Notes: generated by a model not told the origin, from the sequence alone. A DNA stretch of 64,000 nt from Psychrobacter sp. 28M-43 (GCF_014770435.1 NZ_CP061739.1:3051701-3115700), one strand, 5' to 3'. Shown: positions 48,275-58,140, counted from the first letter of the stretch. Program-made: numbers and translations.

Positions 48275-48600
48275 CGTTATATCCACAATATATACCACTG
48301 TGTTCGACACAAAGAGCTGTACTTAACTTATCACTGCAAAAAACCTCTAAAATTAATAAAAGTTTAATTATGTCAGCAACTTATCAGTAAAATTCTCATG
48401 GCGATTATAGGGTAACTGTTCAGTGTAATTGGCTAGAATAATTCCTAAAAAAGCGCCTAGCACGATGATGACTTGCTGACGCTGTTTCTAATATTACAAT
48501 TATATCTACCATAACACAATCATAAACACTTTATTACAATGGTGTAACTTTCACGCGGATACTTTTCTTTGTTGATGATAAGCATAAAGACCGTAATTAC
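48275..48600. other. Spacer between thrC and LysM gene
   Basis: About 326 A+T-rich bases hold no gene, clear hairpin terminator or recognised site. The LysM gene promoter is presumably here. Confidence 0.35.
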
Positions 48601-50022
48601 TTAAGTAAGATTCGGCGTGACATGTTGGCGGATTTGTTCAGCGACCAGTTCGGCCTTATTATCCAGTACCACTACATGCTGTGGTAAATCTTCTAACCCT
48701 TCAGTGTGTGCTGGACGAGCAATGTCTATCTGACCAATGGCCTCAACGATAGTATCTGCAAACTTAACAGGTAGTGCCGTCTCTGCACAAACAATGATTT
48801 CGCCATCCAGCTGTAGCTCTTTAGCAACTTTAATTCCGTCTGCGGTATGTGGGTCAACCAATTCACCATGCTGCTCATAAAGCGCTTTGATAGTCTGCAA
48901 GCGGTCGCTATGAGTAGATTTACCAGCAGCAAAGCCATAGCGATTATTAACTGCTTCCATTAGCTCAGATAAATCGAAACCTTGACCAGATTTCACCCCT
49001 TCAAATAACTCATGAACGCGTACGCTGTCTTTTTCTAATAGCAAATAAACAAAACGCTCAAAGTTAGATGCTTTTGAAATATCCATCGACGGACTAGAGG
49101 TTACGTAGGTTTTTTCAGTCGGACGTGGTTGATAAGCACCTTGGTTAAAGAAGTCATTTAAAACGTCGTTTTCATTGGTTGCGACAATCAGACGGTCAAT
49201 TGGCAGTCCCATTTCGCGAGCGATGTGACCGGCACAAATATTACCGAAGTTACCTGATGGTACGCTAAAGCTGACTTTTTCATCGTTGCTCGTCGTGACC
49301 GCAAAGTAAGCTTTAAAATAGTAAACAATCTGCGCTAGGATACGACCCCAGTTGATAGAGTTTACCGTACCTAAATTATAAGCCGCTTTAAACTCTGCAT
49401 CTTGCTGTAGCGCTTTAACGATGTCTTGGCAATCATCAAACATCCCATCGATAGCAATGTTATGAATATTATCATCGGTCAAACTATACATCTGCGCACG
49501 CTGGAATTCACTCATTTTGCCATGTGGAGATAGCATAAAGACTTCGATGTTTTCTTTGCCACGCAATGCATACTCTGCTGCACTACCCGTGTCACCACTG
49601 GTCGCACCAATGATCGTAATACGTGCGTCTTTTTTCTTAAGCACATATTCAAAGGCATTACCCAAAAACTGCATAGCAACATCTTTAAATGCCAATGTCG
49701 GACCGTTTGATAGTCCTAGAATATATAAGTTATCTTCAAGTTTGCGGACAGGAACAATCTCGTCAGAGCCAAACACCTCAGTGGTATAAGTGCGTTCAAT
49801 GAGGTCTTGCAAATCAGCCACAGGAATATCTGTCGCAAAACGCTGCATAATCGCCATCGCAAGCTGTGGATAGCTGAGCGTACGCCACTCATCAAGCGTT
49901 GCACTATCGATATTCGGATAATGCTCAGGCAACATCAAACCACCATCTGGGGCAAGACCCATCAAAAGCACATCACTAAAATCCATCGGCGCTGTCTGAC
50001 CACGGGTACTGATATATTTCAT
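48601..50022 (-). CDS. thrC: ThrC, threonine synthase
   Basis: PLP enzyme converting O-phosphohomoserine to threonine. The protein starts MKYISTRGQTAPMDFSDVLLMG, the canonical ThrC N-terminus, and has the PLP Lys in GPTLAFKDVAMQFLGN, the Gly loop GATSGDTGSAAEYALRG, and SVPSGNFGNICAG. The 473-residue form fits the family; the longer frame adds 56 residues that overlap rsmB. AGGA precedes the ATG at 50022. The rsmB stop lies 46 bases upstream. Confidence 0.95.
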   Translation of the reverse strand: MKYISTRGQTAPMDFSDVLLMGLAPDGGLMLPEHYPNIDSATLDEWRTLSYPQLAMAIMQRFATDIPVADLQDLIERTYTTEVFGSDEIVPVRKLEDNLYILGLSNGPTLAFKDVAMQFLGNAFEYVLKKKDARITIIGATSGDTGSAAEYALRGKENIEVFMLSPHGKMSEFQRAQMYSLTDDNIHNIAIDGMFDDCQDIVKALQQDAEFKAAYNLGTVNSINWGRILAQIVYYFKAYFAVTTSNDEKVSFSVPSGNFGNICAGHIAREMGLPIDRLIVATNENDVLNDFFNQGAYQPRPTEKTYVTSSPSMDISKASNFERFVYLLLEKDSVRVHELFEGVKSGQGFDLSELMEAVNNRYGFAAGKSTHSDRLQTIKALYEQHGELVDPHTADGIKVAKELQLDGEIIVCAETALPVKFADTIVEAIGQIDIARPAHTEGLEDLPQHVVVLDNKAELVAEQIRQHVTPNLT

Positions 50023-50068
50023 TAGATTGTCCTGTCTACAATAATGTTGTTCAATATTTAAAAACGGT

Positions 50069-51652
50069 TTATTCAGCAGTTTTTTGTAGCAATGCATAAT
50101 AAAAACCATCGCCACTCGCGCTATCAATCGGCAAGCACTGACGACCGATTGCTTGTTCGATGCCCCAGTTGCAATCGTCGGTAAACTCAATCACTACCGC
50201 ATCATTATGATGAGTGATAAAGTCCTGCATTTGCTCGACGTTTTCTTGCTTTAAGATGGAACATGTCACGTACAGCAAATAACCACCAGCTTTGAGTTGT
50301 GGCCATAAGTTATGCAAGATATCTGCTTGCAACAGTGCCGTTTGCTCGATGTCTTCTTCAGTACGTAAGATACTGATATCTGGATGACGGCGAATCACGC
50401 CAGTCGCGGTACAAGGAGAATCTAATAATATCGCATCAAACACGGGCTCATTTGTCGCCGCTTTCTTATTTTTGCCATGCTGCCATCTGGTTGCATCTGC
50501 ACAGACGATATTAAGTGCGACGCTTTTCTCTGCTTGCTGCAAGTCATGCTGACTCAGATTTAGGCGCTGTAAGTTCTCGCGAATACGCTCGATACGCGGT
50601 GCTTCATTATCGATAGCCGTTACCTTGATATCAGTAATCGCAGGTGACGTTTCAGATGATATCTCATTATTGCCTTGTTTCACGTGAAACAACGATGACT
50701 CGTCACTAGCGCTCATGAGCTCTAACCAATGAGCAAGCTTGCCACCAGGTGCCGCACATGCATCTAGAATATGTATCTCATTATTCGTATTTTCCGTATC
50801 AGATTTTTCAGCACTAAGCTTAGCCATTAATGCTTTATTGATAATCGGTGCAGCTAACTGAGCATGCATATCTTGAACGCTAGCTGTTCCTAAAGCAAAA
50901 TCAGGCAAAGCGTTAACGGCAGTGCTTTGATGTAGTCTAAGACCTTTGGTTGATAGCGTAGCAGTGGCAGACTCTGATGAGTTCGCTACCTTAAAGCCAG
51001 TCGTTAGCTCAACGATATCTGCATCAATTTCTGCGCCATCCAATGCATGCTGATAATCCTCTACCGAAGTAACCGCCGAATTCACTCGTAAAAACATCGG
51101 GGCTGGTTGGCGCAAGCCTTGTGTCAGCTCATCATATTGTTCGCTCCAATCTTGTTTAAGCTGATAAGCGAGCCAATTCGGTAGACTATGCTTTTTATCG
51201 CATTTCTTACGGAATTTGCTTGGATTCTTGGCGACTTTACGCAAAATAGCATTTACTAAACCAGTCGAGTGAGCGAATTCAATCTCTTTGGCTGCTTCAA
51301 CGGTTTCATGAATCGCAGCATGGTCAGCCACTTCTAAATATAGCAACTGTACTAAGCCGACTTGAATAGTGGTACGTACTTCAACTTCGTCGATAGGGTT
51401 GTCTGCTAAGCTGTCGAGCAAACGTGCCAGCGCATGCCACTGGCGCAATGTCGTGAGCAGTAAGGCATGGGCGAAACCTTTATCGCCATCGTGCAAACTA
51501 TTCAATAATGGATCAAGGACGCTTGAGAGCGACTGACCATTTTGAATAGCCAGTAAGGTGCGAATCACACGCACGCGTACGCTGCCATTCATAATAAGAT
51601 TGCTTGATGGTTTGAGCTTATTGTTTCTAGGCGCAGTACTGTTTTGTCTCAT
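50069..51652 (-). CDS. rsmB: RsmB, 16S rRNA m5C967 methyltransferase
   Basis: SAM-dependent rRNA methyltransferase. A NusB-like N-terminal domain (about residues 20-160) precedes the Rossmann catalytic domain with LDACAAPGGKLAHWLELM, LLDSPCTATGVIRRHPDI (first Cys) and YVTCSILKQENVEQ (second Cys). At 527 residues it is about 90 longer than E. coli RsmB, owing to polar insertions, one of which contains an exact parS palindrome (encoding LFHVKQ). fmt lies just upstream. Confidence 0.93.
   Translation of the reverse strand: MRQNSTAPRNNKLKPSSNLIMNGSVRVRVIRTLLAIQNGQSLSSVLDPLLNSLHDGDKGFAHALLLTTLRQWHALARLLDSLADNPIDEVEVRTTIQVGLVQLLYLEVADHAAIHETVEAAKEIEFAHSTGLVNAILRKVAKNPSKFRKKCDKKHSLPNWLAYQLKQDWSEQYDELTQGLRQPAPMFLRVNSAVTSVEDYQHALDGAEIDADIVELTTGFKVANSSESATATLSTKGLRLHQSTAVNALPDFALGTASVQDMHAQLAAPIINKALMAKLSAEKSDTENTNNEIHILDACAAPGGKLAHWLELMSASDESSLFHVKQGNNEISSETSPAITDIKVTAIDNEAPRIERIRENLQRLNLSQHDLQQAEKSVALNIVCADATRWQHGKNKKAATNEPVFDAILLDSPCTATGVIRRHPDISILRTEEDIEQTALLQADILHNLWPQLKAGGYLLYVTCSILKQENVEQMQDFITHHNDAVVIEFTDDCNWGIEQAIGRQCLPIDSASGDGFYYALLQKTAE
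50676..50691. promoter_or_regulatory. parS site inside rsmB
   Basis: TGTTTCACGTGAAACA is a perfect 16-bp palindrome identical to the bacterial parS consensus. It lies within rsmB coding sequence, about 13 kb from the DnaA-box cluster. Confidence 0.88.
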
Positions 51653-51717
51653 TAAATTTCATTTCCTTGACGTATGATCGATAGCGTCTTGTGCAAGTAG
51701 GTTAAATATAAGTAACG

Positions 51718-52794
51718 TTATTTTGTTTCTGACGTAAATTGATCGCCGTCATTTAACTGGTTACCGTGGCAAACTTGTTCGGCAGTCATTGGCTTACCAC
51801 CCGCAAACTGCAAGTGAGTAATGGCTAAAGTGGTGGCTGATGATTCAGCGTCACTCTCTTTACCACAAGCGACTAAAATCGCTTTTCGTCCAACACTGAT
51901 AACCGTTCCAGCAGGCTCATTGGTTTGCTGCGATGTATTTACAGGTAAGCTAGCCAGTACTTTAACGCGCTGCCCTGCTAGGAAAGTATAAGCACCTGGC
52001 CATGGCGTCAGCCCACGGATTTGGCGTTCAATAGCGGCAGCAGGCTGCGACCAATCAACTTCGCCTTCGGTTTTGACCAGCTTTTCAGCGTAGTTGGCTT
52101 GACTATCATCTTGAGCGATAGCTTGAGCTTGATAAGTGGGCAAATCCTTTAGCACCGTACTAATAGCTGTCGCACCAAGTGCAGCCATCTTATCATGTAG
52201 GCTAGCAGCGGTATCATCAGAGGCAATACTTTCGCTGACTTTATAAAGCATGTCACCTGTATCAAGACCTTTGTCCATCTGCATAATGGTAATGCCGGTC
52301 TCATCATCTCCGGCTAAAAGTGCACGATGGATAGGTGCAGCACCGCGCCATCGTGGCAACAGTGAAGCGTGAATATTCAAGCAACCGTGAGTAGGCGTCT
52401 CTAATACACCGATAGGTAGAATCAATCCGTAAGCGGCGACAATCATCACATCTGGTTGATAGGTGTGCAGAGTCTGCCTAGCAGCTAGCCCTTCTGCACT
52501 AGACTTTTTAAAAGTGACTGGCTGCTCTACAGCGATATCATTTGCCAATGCAACTTCTTTTACCGCGGATGCTGACAACTTTTGACCACGACCTGCTTTA
52601 CGATCAGGCTGCGTGTAAACAGCGACTATCTCTATATTCAGCGCTTCTTGCTGCTTAATTAATGACTTAAGGCTAATAGCAGCAAATTCAGGCGTACCCG
52701 CAAATACTACCCTTAATCGGTTAGTAGTTGGGTTATCATAGTCAGTAAGCGAGTTAGATGTATCAAAGGTAGGAGCAATTGTAGTCATAATCAT
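51718..52794 (-). CDS. fmt: Fmt, methionyl-tRNA formyltransferase
   Basis: Formylates initiator Met-tRNA using 10-formyl-tetrahydrofolate. The N-terminal formyltransferase domain has RVVFAGTPEFAAISL, the catalytic NIHASLLPRWRGAAPI and ETGITIMQMDKGLDTGDM; a C-terminal beta-barrel with RGLTPWPGAY follows. About 25 extra residues precede the usual start. def (peptide deformylase), normally adjacent, is not here. rsmB follows in the same direction after 65 bases. Confidence 0.95.
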   Translation of the reverse strand: MIMTTIAPTFDTSNSLTDYDNPTTNRLRVVFAGTPEFAAISLKSLIKQQEALNIEIVAVYTQPDRKAGRGQKLSASAVKEVALANDIAVEQPVTFKKSSAEGLAARQTLHTYQPDVMIVAAYGLILPIGVLETPTHGCLNIHASLLPRWRGAAPIHRALLAGDDETGITIMQMDKGLDTGDMLYKVSESIASDDTAASLHDKMAALGATAISTVLKDLPTYQAQAIAQDDSQANYAEKLVKTEGEVDWSQPAAAIERQIRGLTPWPGAYTFLAGQRVKVLASLPVNTSQQTNEPAGTVISVGRKAILVACGKESDAESSATTLAITHLQFAGGKPMTAEQVCHGNQLNDGDQFTSETK

Positions 52795-53115
52795 GCATTA
52801 TATAAGGTTTATTTGTTCATTATAGGTGAGTTTACGGCGCAGTGCCATGATTGTAATGACCTCACTTCATGATAACCAATGACATTATTTGTCTTTATAA
52901 TACCAAGAACATCGAACGTTCTATTTATAGTTTTTACAAAACAATTTGGTGTTAATAACCACTCTTTATAAACAGTAAGCCGTTATTCTGCTATAAATAG
53001 AAGGTAACACTAAAAATTTTAGGCAATTCAACTGCCGTATAATTCACCTACTATATGTAGAAACTTCGTTTTTATTTCACTATATTCTTTCGTGTCGAGA
53101 TAGGGCCACGCTTTC
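52795..53115. promoter_or_regulatory. Divergent spacer fmt / sensor kinase
   Basis: An A+T-rich 321-base spacer. TATAAT at 53038-53043 is a minus-10 candidate for the kinase gene with a poor minus-35. No other structure was seen. Confidence 0.35.
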
Positions 53116-55869
53116 ATGCAACAGTTTCAGTCCTTACAGCGCTTATTGATTTTTTATGCCTTGTCTCTCACGGTTATGTTACTGCTGTACTATGTCACAA
53201 TGTTTGATGGGATGAAAAAACATAGTGAGCAACACAGCATAGATACTTTTTATGCCCTACAGCACAGTATCATTGAGCATGCAGTGCCTGTAGATAGTGA
53301 AATAAAAAAAATCTTAGAACAGCCTACTTTTGAGCATCTTAGTTATCAGCTGATTTTAATGACGCCTTCTGGGCAGACCTATATTCATCATAATACTCGT
53401 CCCAATGAATCTGCTGTTTCTACTGTTGCTTTCCCTACCATCGGCACTACCACTTTTAGCAGTAATGATCATAGCGCTTATACCGTCAATAGCAGTGAAC
53501 TAACAGGAATCATTAATCTAAAAAGCGGACATCAGATTTATATCGTATTACGCCATGAGCCTTTTGTTGTCGACTGGATATCTTACCGTTACTGGCTTCC
53601 TTTGATGGTCGCGATCGTACTGTTCTTCATGGCATTGCTCTATATGCTCAATCGTCGTACTAACTGGGAGCAATTACTGGTTTATACCGATAATTTGAGT
53701 AGCCGCGCCAAAGAATCTTATACGCCGCCACCGTTTTTACAAAAGAAATCTACTACCGAGTTCATGTTATTAGGTCATGCGCTAAGTCGCGTCAGCTACC
53801 AGCTACATAATGACTATCGGCGTATCAAAACATTGACTCATCGTTTAGAACGCTTGGTTGATCAAGCACCCTTACCGATGTTGATGAGTATACGACATGG
53901 TCAAATTAGTTTCTATAATCAGCGTTTTGAGCAAGTGTTTACTCCTCCTACACAGAGAGAGCAAAGCTATGAGCTAACTGATTTTGTTGAAGGGAAAGAT
54001 GAGGCCACTCAAATACTGTTAAAAACTATTTCAAGTTTGCGCGTTACTCGCACACTGATAGTTTATGGCTTGGAGAATAAACAAGCCTACCAACTACACG
54101 TAACACCATGGTTCGGTGAACATGGGCAAGTTCATGGTTTTACTGTGATTTTCAATAATGTCGATGAGATTTTCCATCAGTCTGAACAACTACAGCTGCA
54201 CAACCAACAACTGCAATTACAAATTGATGAATCAAACGAAGCCCAAGCATTTATAGGTCGTAAGTTAAGGTTACCACTAGAGAAGATAGTTGATTCGTTG
54301 GAACCCATCGACCCTTCAACATTGACGGCTCAAGGCAAAAAAACTCTAAATACATTGATTACAACCAGTCAAAGCATGTTGACTGTGCTCAATGAGACGC
54401 TAGCAACAGAGGAAGTTGAAGTCAGAAAAACACGTCTGAGTATCGAAACGGTTGATATTTATAAGGTAAGCAAAGAGGTTAGCAATTTAGTCACACAAGA
54501 AATAAGACAACAAGGGTTAGAATTGATTTATTTCTTTGCACCGGACTGTCCTCGTTACATCGAAACTGATTACATTCGACTGCACCATATCCTATTAAAC
54601 TTGTTAAAAAACGCTATTAGTTTTACAACATCAGGCTATGTCGCGCTCACTGTTGATCGTGTATCTGAAGATAAGGTAACGCGAATAAGTAATCAGCATT
54701 TAACTCCTAACAATAACACGACAATGCCTGCGCAGACATCTTATTGGATTCGGTTTAGCGTAAAAGACACTGGAGTAACTATTATTCCTGAGAGAAAAAA
54801 TCAATTAGTCAATATCTTGAATCAAAGCAATCATAACTTAGTTGAGGACAGTAATATTGGCTTGAGTGATGCCAATAGCTTTGCTCAGTTACTCGGCGGT
54901 TTTATCGAACTAAGTAATACGGTGGATAAGGAAACGATATTTAGCCTCTACCTTCCTTATGCTCATATCACTTATCAATCGGTATATCATCGTTGTTCGC
55001 AGCTACCCCATATCCACCTTATCGCTATCATCAATCAGCCTCTAGTTGCTGAACATTTACAACGTTTGTGCGAGTACTTAACGATATCCGTGACTATCTA
55101 CAGCACTTTAGAAAGAGCCACTGTACAGCAGCTAAAAAATAAATTAAAGCAAGATGAGCAAACCGTCATTCCTGTCTTGTTATTAGATTATGAGTACAGC
55201 CAATCCATCACCTTACCAGCTCATGCGAGCAACAAGTATAGCGAGCAACAAGAAGTGTTAAACGACCTAGTCGCTACGCCTTCACTACCGAAGATATTAC
55301 TTAGCATGAAACTTGAAAGGCATATCCCTTCTACTTTACTAGGCCAATATGATGGATTTTTGACCAAACCCTTGGACGCAAGTTTACTACTTTCTGAACT
55401 GCTACGTTTAACCTTGTTTGCAAGGAAAACACTAAACATACTGGTCAAACATCAATATGACAGCAGTCTATCTTTTGTAGAAGATACACCTAAGAAAGAA
55501 ATCTTGTCTCCACTTATCTTAGTAGTAGAAGACAGTCCTACTAACCAAAAGATAGCCTGTAAGATGTTAAGTAAGCTTGGTTATCGCAGTATCGTTGCAG
55601 AAGATGGACAGCAAGCACTTGAGAAACTTAAAAGCCAACGTGAAGAGATTTCTTTGATTTTGATGGACTGCCGAATGCCCGTTATGGATGGCTTACAAGC
55701 CACACAAGTGATTCGTTCACAAGGTGATAAAATACCGATTGTGGCGCTAACTGCAAATAATACAGAAGAAGATCGCGAGGCTTGTATGCAAGTCGGTATG
55801 GACGAGTTTTTATCTAAACCCATTAGCAAAAAAGACTTAGAATCCGTTCTGCAGAGTTTTATACAATAA
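53116..55869 (+). CDS. Hybrid sensor kinase-like protein with degenerate kinase core and intact receiver
   Basis: A 917-residue BarA/GacS-like architecture: membrane helices at about 10-30 and 159-178 around a periplasmic sensor, a cytoplasmic PAS-like region (about 245-355), a coiled segment, a DHp-like helix, an HATPase domain, a degenerate receiver (about 635-765) and a C-terminal receiver. In the helix that normally reads SHEIRTPL the sequence is GRKLRLPL, with Arg382 where the phosphoacceptor His is expected. The N-box Asn499 and the D551-T-G of the G1 box remain, but the GTGLGL box is replaced by SNIGLS. The last receiver is intact (Asp851 in LMDCRMPVMDG, Lys in SKPIS). It may be a pseudokinase or a phosphate sink or relay. 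Confidence 0.8.
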   Translation: MQQFQSLQRLLIFYALSLTVMLLLYYVTMFDGMKKHSEQHSIDTFYALQHSIIEHAVPVDSEIKKILEQPTFEHLSYQLILMTPSGQTYIHHNTRPNESAVSTVAFPTIGTTTFSSNDHSAYTVNSSELTGIINLKSGHQIYIVLRHEPFVVDWISYRYWLPLMVAIVLFFMALLYMLNRRTNWEQLLVYTDNLSSRAKESYTPPPFLQKKSTTEFMLLGHALSRVSYQLHNDYRRIKTLTHRLERLVDQAPLPMLMSIRHGQISFYNQRFEQVFTPPTQREQSYELTDFVEGKDEATQILLKTISSLRVTRTLIVYGLENKQAYQLHVTPWFGEHGQVHGFTVIFNNVDEIFHQSEQLQLHNQQLQLQIDESNEAQAFIGRKLRLPLEKIVDSLEPIDPSTLTAQGKKTLNTLITTSQSMLTVLNETLATEEVEVRKTRLSIETVDIYKVSKEVSNLVTQEIRQQGLELIYFFAPDCPRYIETDYIRLHHILLNLLKNAISFTTSGYVALTVDRVSEDKVTRISNQHLTPNNNTTMPAQTSYWIRFSVKDTGVTIIPERKNQLVNILNQSNHNLVEDSNIGLSDANSFAQLLGGFIELSNTVDKETIFSLYLPYAHITYQSVYHRCSQLPHIHLIAIINQPLVAEHLQRLCEYLTISVTIYSTLERATVQQLKNKLKQDEQTVIPVLLLDYEYSQSITLPAHASNKYSEQQEVLNDLVATPSLPKILLSMKLERHIPSTLLGQYDGFLTKPLDASLLLSELLRLTLFARKTLNILVKHQYDSSLSFVEDTPKKEILSPLILVVEDSPTNQKIACKMLSKLGYRSIVAEDGQQALEKLKSQREEISLILMDCRMPVMDGLQATQVIRSQGDKIPIVALTANNTEEDREACMQVGMDEFLSKPISKKDLESVLQSFIQ

Positions 55870-55891
55870 ATCTCTAGTGCAAATAAAAAAC

Positions 55892-55932
55892 ACCCTATCG
55901 ATATCACTCAGTCTAAGTAATATCGATAGGGT
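55892..55932 (-). terminator. Terminator after ribE
   Basis: Thirteen base pairs (accctatcgatat / atatcgatagggt) surround a 15-base loop. On the minus strand the stem is followed by GTTTTTTAT. No T tract follows on the plus strand, so it mainly serves ribE. Confidence 0.78.
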
Positions 55933-55974
55933 CAAAAACTTGGTACGAGGATAATATTTCGGTAAGCTTAATTG

Positions 55975-56649
55975 TTATTTCATAAACCCATTATCGGCCA
56001 GAAATGCTTCTGTGATTTGGCTTTGCGGGCTTGACGCGTTCATACCGCCAGATTGAGATTTATTTAATAGACGCTCTAGATAACGGGCAACGATATCTAC
56101 TTCAATATTAACTTTATTACCTACTAACCAATGCTTAGCGATATTTGTCACTTGAGCAGTATGCGGAATGATATTTAGAGAAACGATGTTGTCACGTACT
56201 AAGTTAGTCGTTAGGCTAATACCATCTACTGTAATAGAGCCCTTGGTCGCTGTATAGTGCGCTAGATCTTGCGGTATCTCAATCTCTATATAAATAGAAC
56301 GAGCATCTTGTTGTAATTTGCTAACGACCCCTACTCCATCCACATGACCAGCGACAATATGACCACCAAAACGAGTCGTCGGTAGCATGGCCTTTTCTAG
56401 ATTGACGGTATGTCCTGCTTTTAACCCTTCCAATGCTGTTCTAGCAATAGTTTCACGTGAGACATCAACAGAGTAACAGTTACTTCCGAGCTCCACCACA
56501 GTTAAACAAATACCATTTGATGCAATAGAATCGCCTAGCTTCACGTCACTGAAATCTAAGTCATCAGACTCTACTGTCAAACGTATATCACCGCCTGTCG
56601 CCTGCATAGATTTAACTTTTCCAACGCTTTCTATAATTCCAGTAAACAT
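55975..56649 (-). CDS. ribE: RibE, riboflavin synthase alpha subunit
   Basis: Dismutates two 6,7-dimethyl-8-ribityllumazine molecules to riboflavin. MFTGIIESVGKV is the hallmark start, and the two homologous lumazine-binding repeats are visible (GDSIASNGICLTV in the first, GSITVDGISLTTN in the second). The length of 224 is slightly above typical through a C-terminal tail. ribD lies 435 bases upstream on the same strand; an FMN riboswitch was not recognised. Confidence 0.95.
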   Translation of the reverse strand: MFTGIIESVGKVKSMQATGGDIRLTVESDDLDFSDVKLGDSIASNGICLTVVELGSNCYSVDVSRETIARTALEGLKAGHTVNLEKAMLPTTRFGGHIVAGHVDGVGVVSKLQQDARSIYIEIEIPQDLAHYTATKGSITVDGISLTTNLVRDNIVSLNIIPHTAQVTNIAKHWLVGNKVNIEVDIVARYLERLLNKSQSGGMNASSPQSQITEAFLADNGFMK

Positions 56650-56959
56650 ATTACCCTCATCTCATTACAGTATTGCCTTCATAGGCGAATATTTTAGTTT
56701 ATCAAATCATCTATCAATTCTTTATCACAATTTGTTCAAATATCTGACAGTGAAACATCGTTAGACTTGACCTTTAATAGGATAGATTGTGGATAAGTAA
56801 GGATAAATCAATAGAAGTATAGCTAGAAGTTGCTATAAATACATAGTTATCCACAACAAATGAAAATTTCACATGAAACCTATTTATTTATGAATAAACT
56901 GTTAAGGTATTGATTTATATAAATATTTATTAAAATAATCGAGATATAAATATCTTTTT

Positions 56960-56975
56960 TGTTTCATGTGAAACA
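56960..56975. promoter_or_regulatory. parS-type site
   Basis: TGTTTCATGTGAAACA is the reverse complement of TGTTTCACATGAAACA, found at two other places in the window. Confidence 0.8.
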
Positions 56976-56986
56976 AAGTTATACAC

Positions 56987-57002
56987 AGTTTCATGTGAAA
57001 CA
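56987..57002. promoter_or_regulatory. parS-type site, one outer mismatch
   Basis: aGTTTCATGTGAAACA begins 11 bases after the end of the preceding site; only the first base departs from the site at 56960. Confidence 0.72.
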
Positions 57003-57084
57003 CGTAAATTAATAATTGATTTATCCATATTCTAAGCTTTTTTTTATAATTTGTGGAAAACCTACTCATACGAAGAGTATTTAT

Positions 57085-58140
57085 TTATAAAGGTAATAAG
57101 GTTAATTTAAGATCTGGGCCAAGCTGCTGATGACTTTCTATATCAAACCGTAACTGCTGAGCAAGGGACATAGGATTAAAATCAACCATTGGACGAGCGT
57201 CATCACCAAGTAAGCAAGGTGCTTGATAAACGATTAACTCATCTACCAACTGTTGACTCAAAAAGCTACCTGCAACGCTAGCACCTGCTTCCACCAACAC
57301 ATCATAGCACTGGTGCTCACTAACCAGTTTCGCCAACAACGCCGACAAATCGTCTTCATGCCAATAGATAGTATCTGGATGCCGGCATAGCTGATACTCA
57401 GACTGTAGGCTGTGCTTTAAACGCTGACGCCTATCAAGTATGACTATTTTAGGATTAGGTATTTTCTCAGGTGGCACGTCCAATTGTTCTGAGCGCACAT
57501 TGAGCTGCGGGTTATCAGTTATTACAGTTTCACTACCTGTAATAATCGCACCACTTTGTGCTCGTAGTTTTTGTACATCTTCGCGAGCAGCGATCGAGGT
57601 AATCCACTTAGATTCGCCAGATGCCATCGCTGTACGGCCGTCTAAACTGGTCGCTATTTTCAATCGTACATAAGGCATTTGAGTACGCATGGCTTTTAGA
57701 AAACCACGGTTTAGTACTTCTGCCTGCTCTGTCAGAACACCGACTGTCACTTCTATGCCAGCTTGCTCTAATAGTTTCACACCACGACCTGCGACCTGCG
57801 GATTTGGATCTAGACCTGCAATCACAACGCGCTTTACCTTAGCAGCAACCAGTGCCAATGCACATGGTGGTGTACGTCCCGTATGACTACAGGGCTCTAA
57901 TGTAACGTAAGCAGTTGCATCTGCTGCCTGTGTACCAGCCTCTTTCAGTGCAAATACTTCTGCATGTGGCTCACCAGCTTTAGGGTGAAATCCTTGACCA
58001 ACAATCTGCTCTGCCTGAACAATAACGCAGCCCACTGCAGGATTGGGTCTAGTAGTATATAAACCGCGCTTCGCTTGTTCGATAGCGAGCATCATAAAGT
58101 AGCGGTCTTGTGCATCTTGAGCATGGCTTTGAATAGACAT
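57085..58140 (-). CDS. ribD: RibD, bifunctional deaminase/reductase of riboflavin synthesis
   Basis: Catalyses the second and third steps of riboflavin synthesis. The N-terminal cytidine-deaminase-like zinc domain shows GEPHAEVFAL and PCSHTGRTPPC; the C-terminal reductase domain shows RLKIATSLDGRTAMASGESKWI and the NADPH site. The length of 351 is close to the usual 360-370. nrdR lies upstream on the same strand with a gap of 126 bases. Confidence 0.95.
   Translation of the reverse strand: MSIQSHAQDAQDRYFMMLAIEQAKRGLYTTRPNPAVGCVIVQAEQIVGQGFHPKAGEPHAEVFALKEAGTQAADATAYVTLEPCSHTGRTPPCALALVAAKVKRVVIAGLDPNPQVAGRGVKLLEQAGIEVTVGVLTEQAEVLNRGFLKAMRTQMPYVRLKIATSLDGRTAMASGESKWITSIAAREDVQKLRAQSGAIITGSETVITDNPQLNVRSEQLDVPPEKIPNPKIVILDRRQRLKHSLQSEYQLCRHPDTIYWHEDDLSALLAKLVSEHQCYDVLVEAGASVAGSFLSQQLVDELIVYQAPCLLGDDARPMVDFNPMSLAQQLRFDIESHQQLGPDLKLTLLPL

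Larger units (their letters stand above)
56650..57084. other. Intergenic region with parS and DnaA boxes
   Basis: This 435-base, A+T-rich spacer between ribD and ribE holds DnaA-box sequences at 56788-56796 (TGTGGATAA), 56847-56855 (TTATCCACA) and 56979-56987 (TTATACACA). It also holds two parS-type palindromes at 56960-56975 and 56987-57002 and a partial one at 56865-56880. It looks like an accessory origin or segregation element. Confidence 0.65.

Noticed and set aside
52795..53115. A def (peptide deformylase) gene next to fmt
   Set aside because: The spacer is only 321 bases, is A+T-rich and contains no such frame.
56650..56760. Possible FMN riboswitch before ribE
   Set aside because: None of the conserved RFN stems could be recognised.
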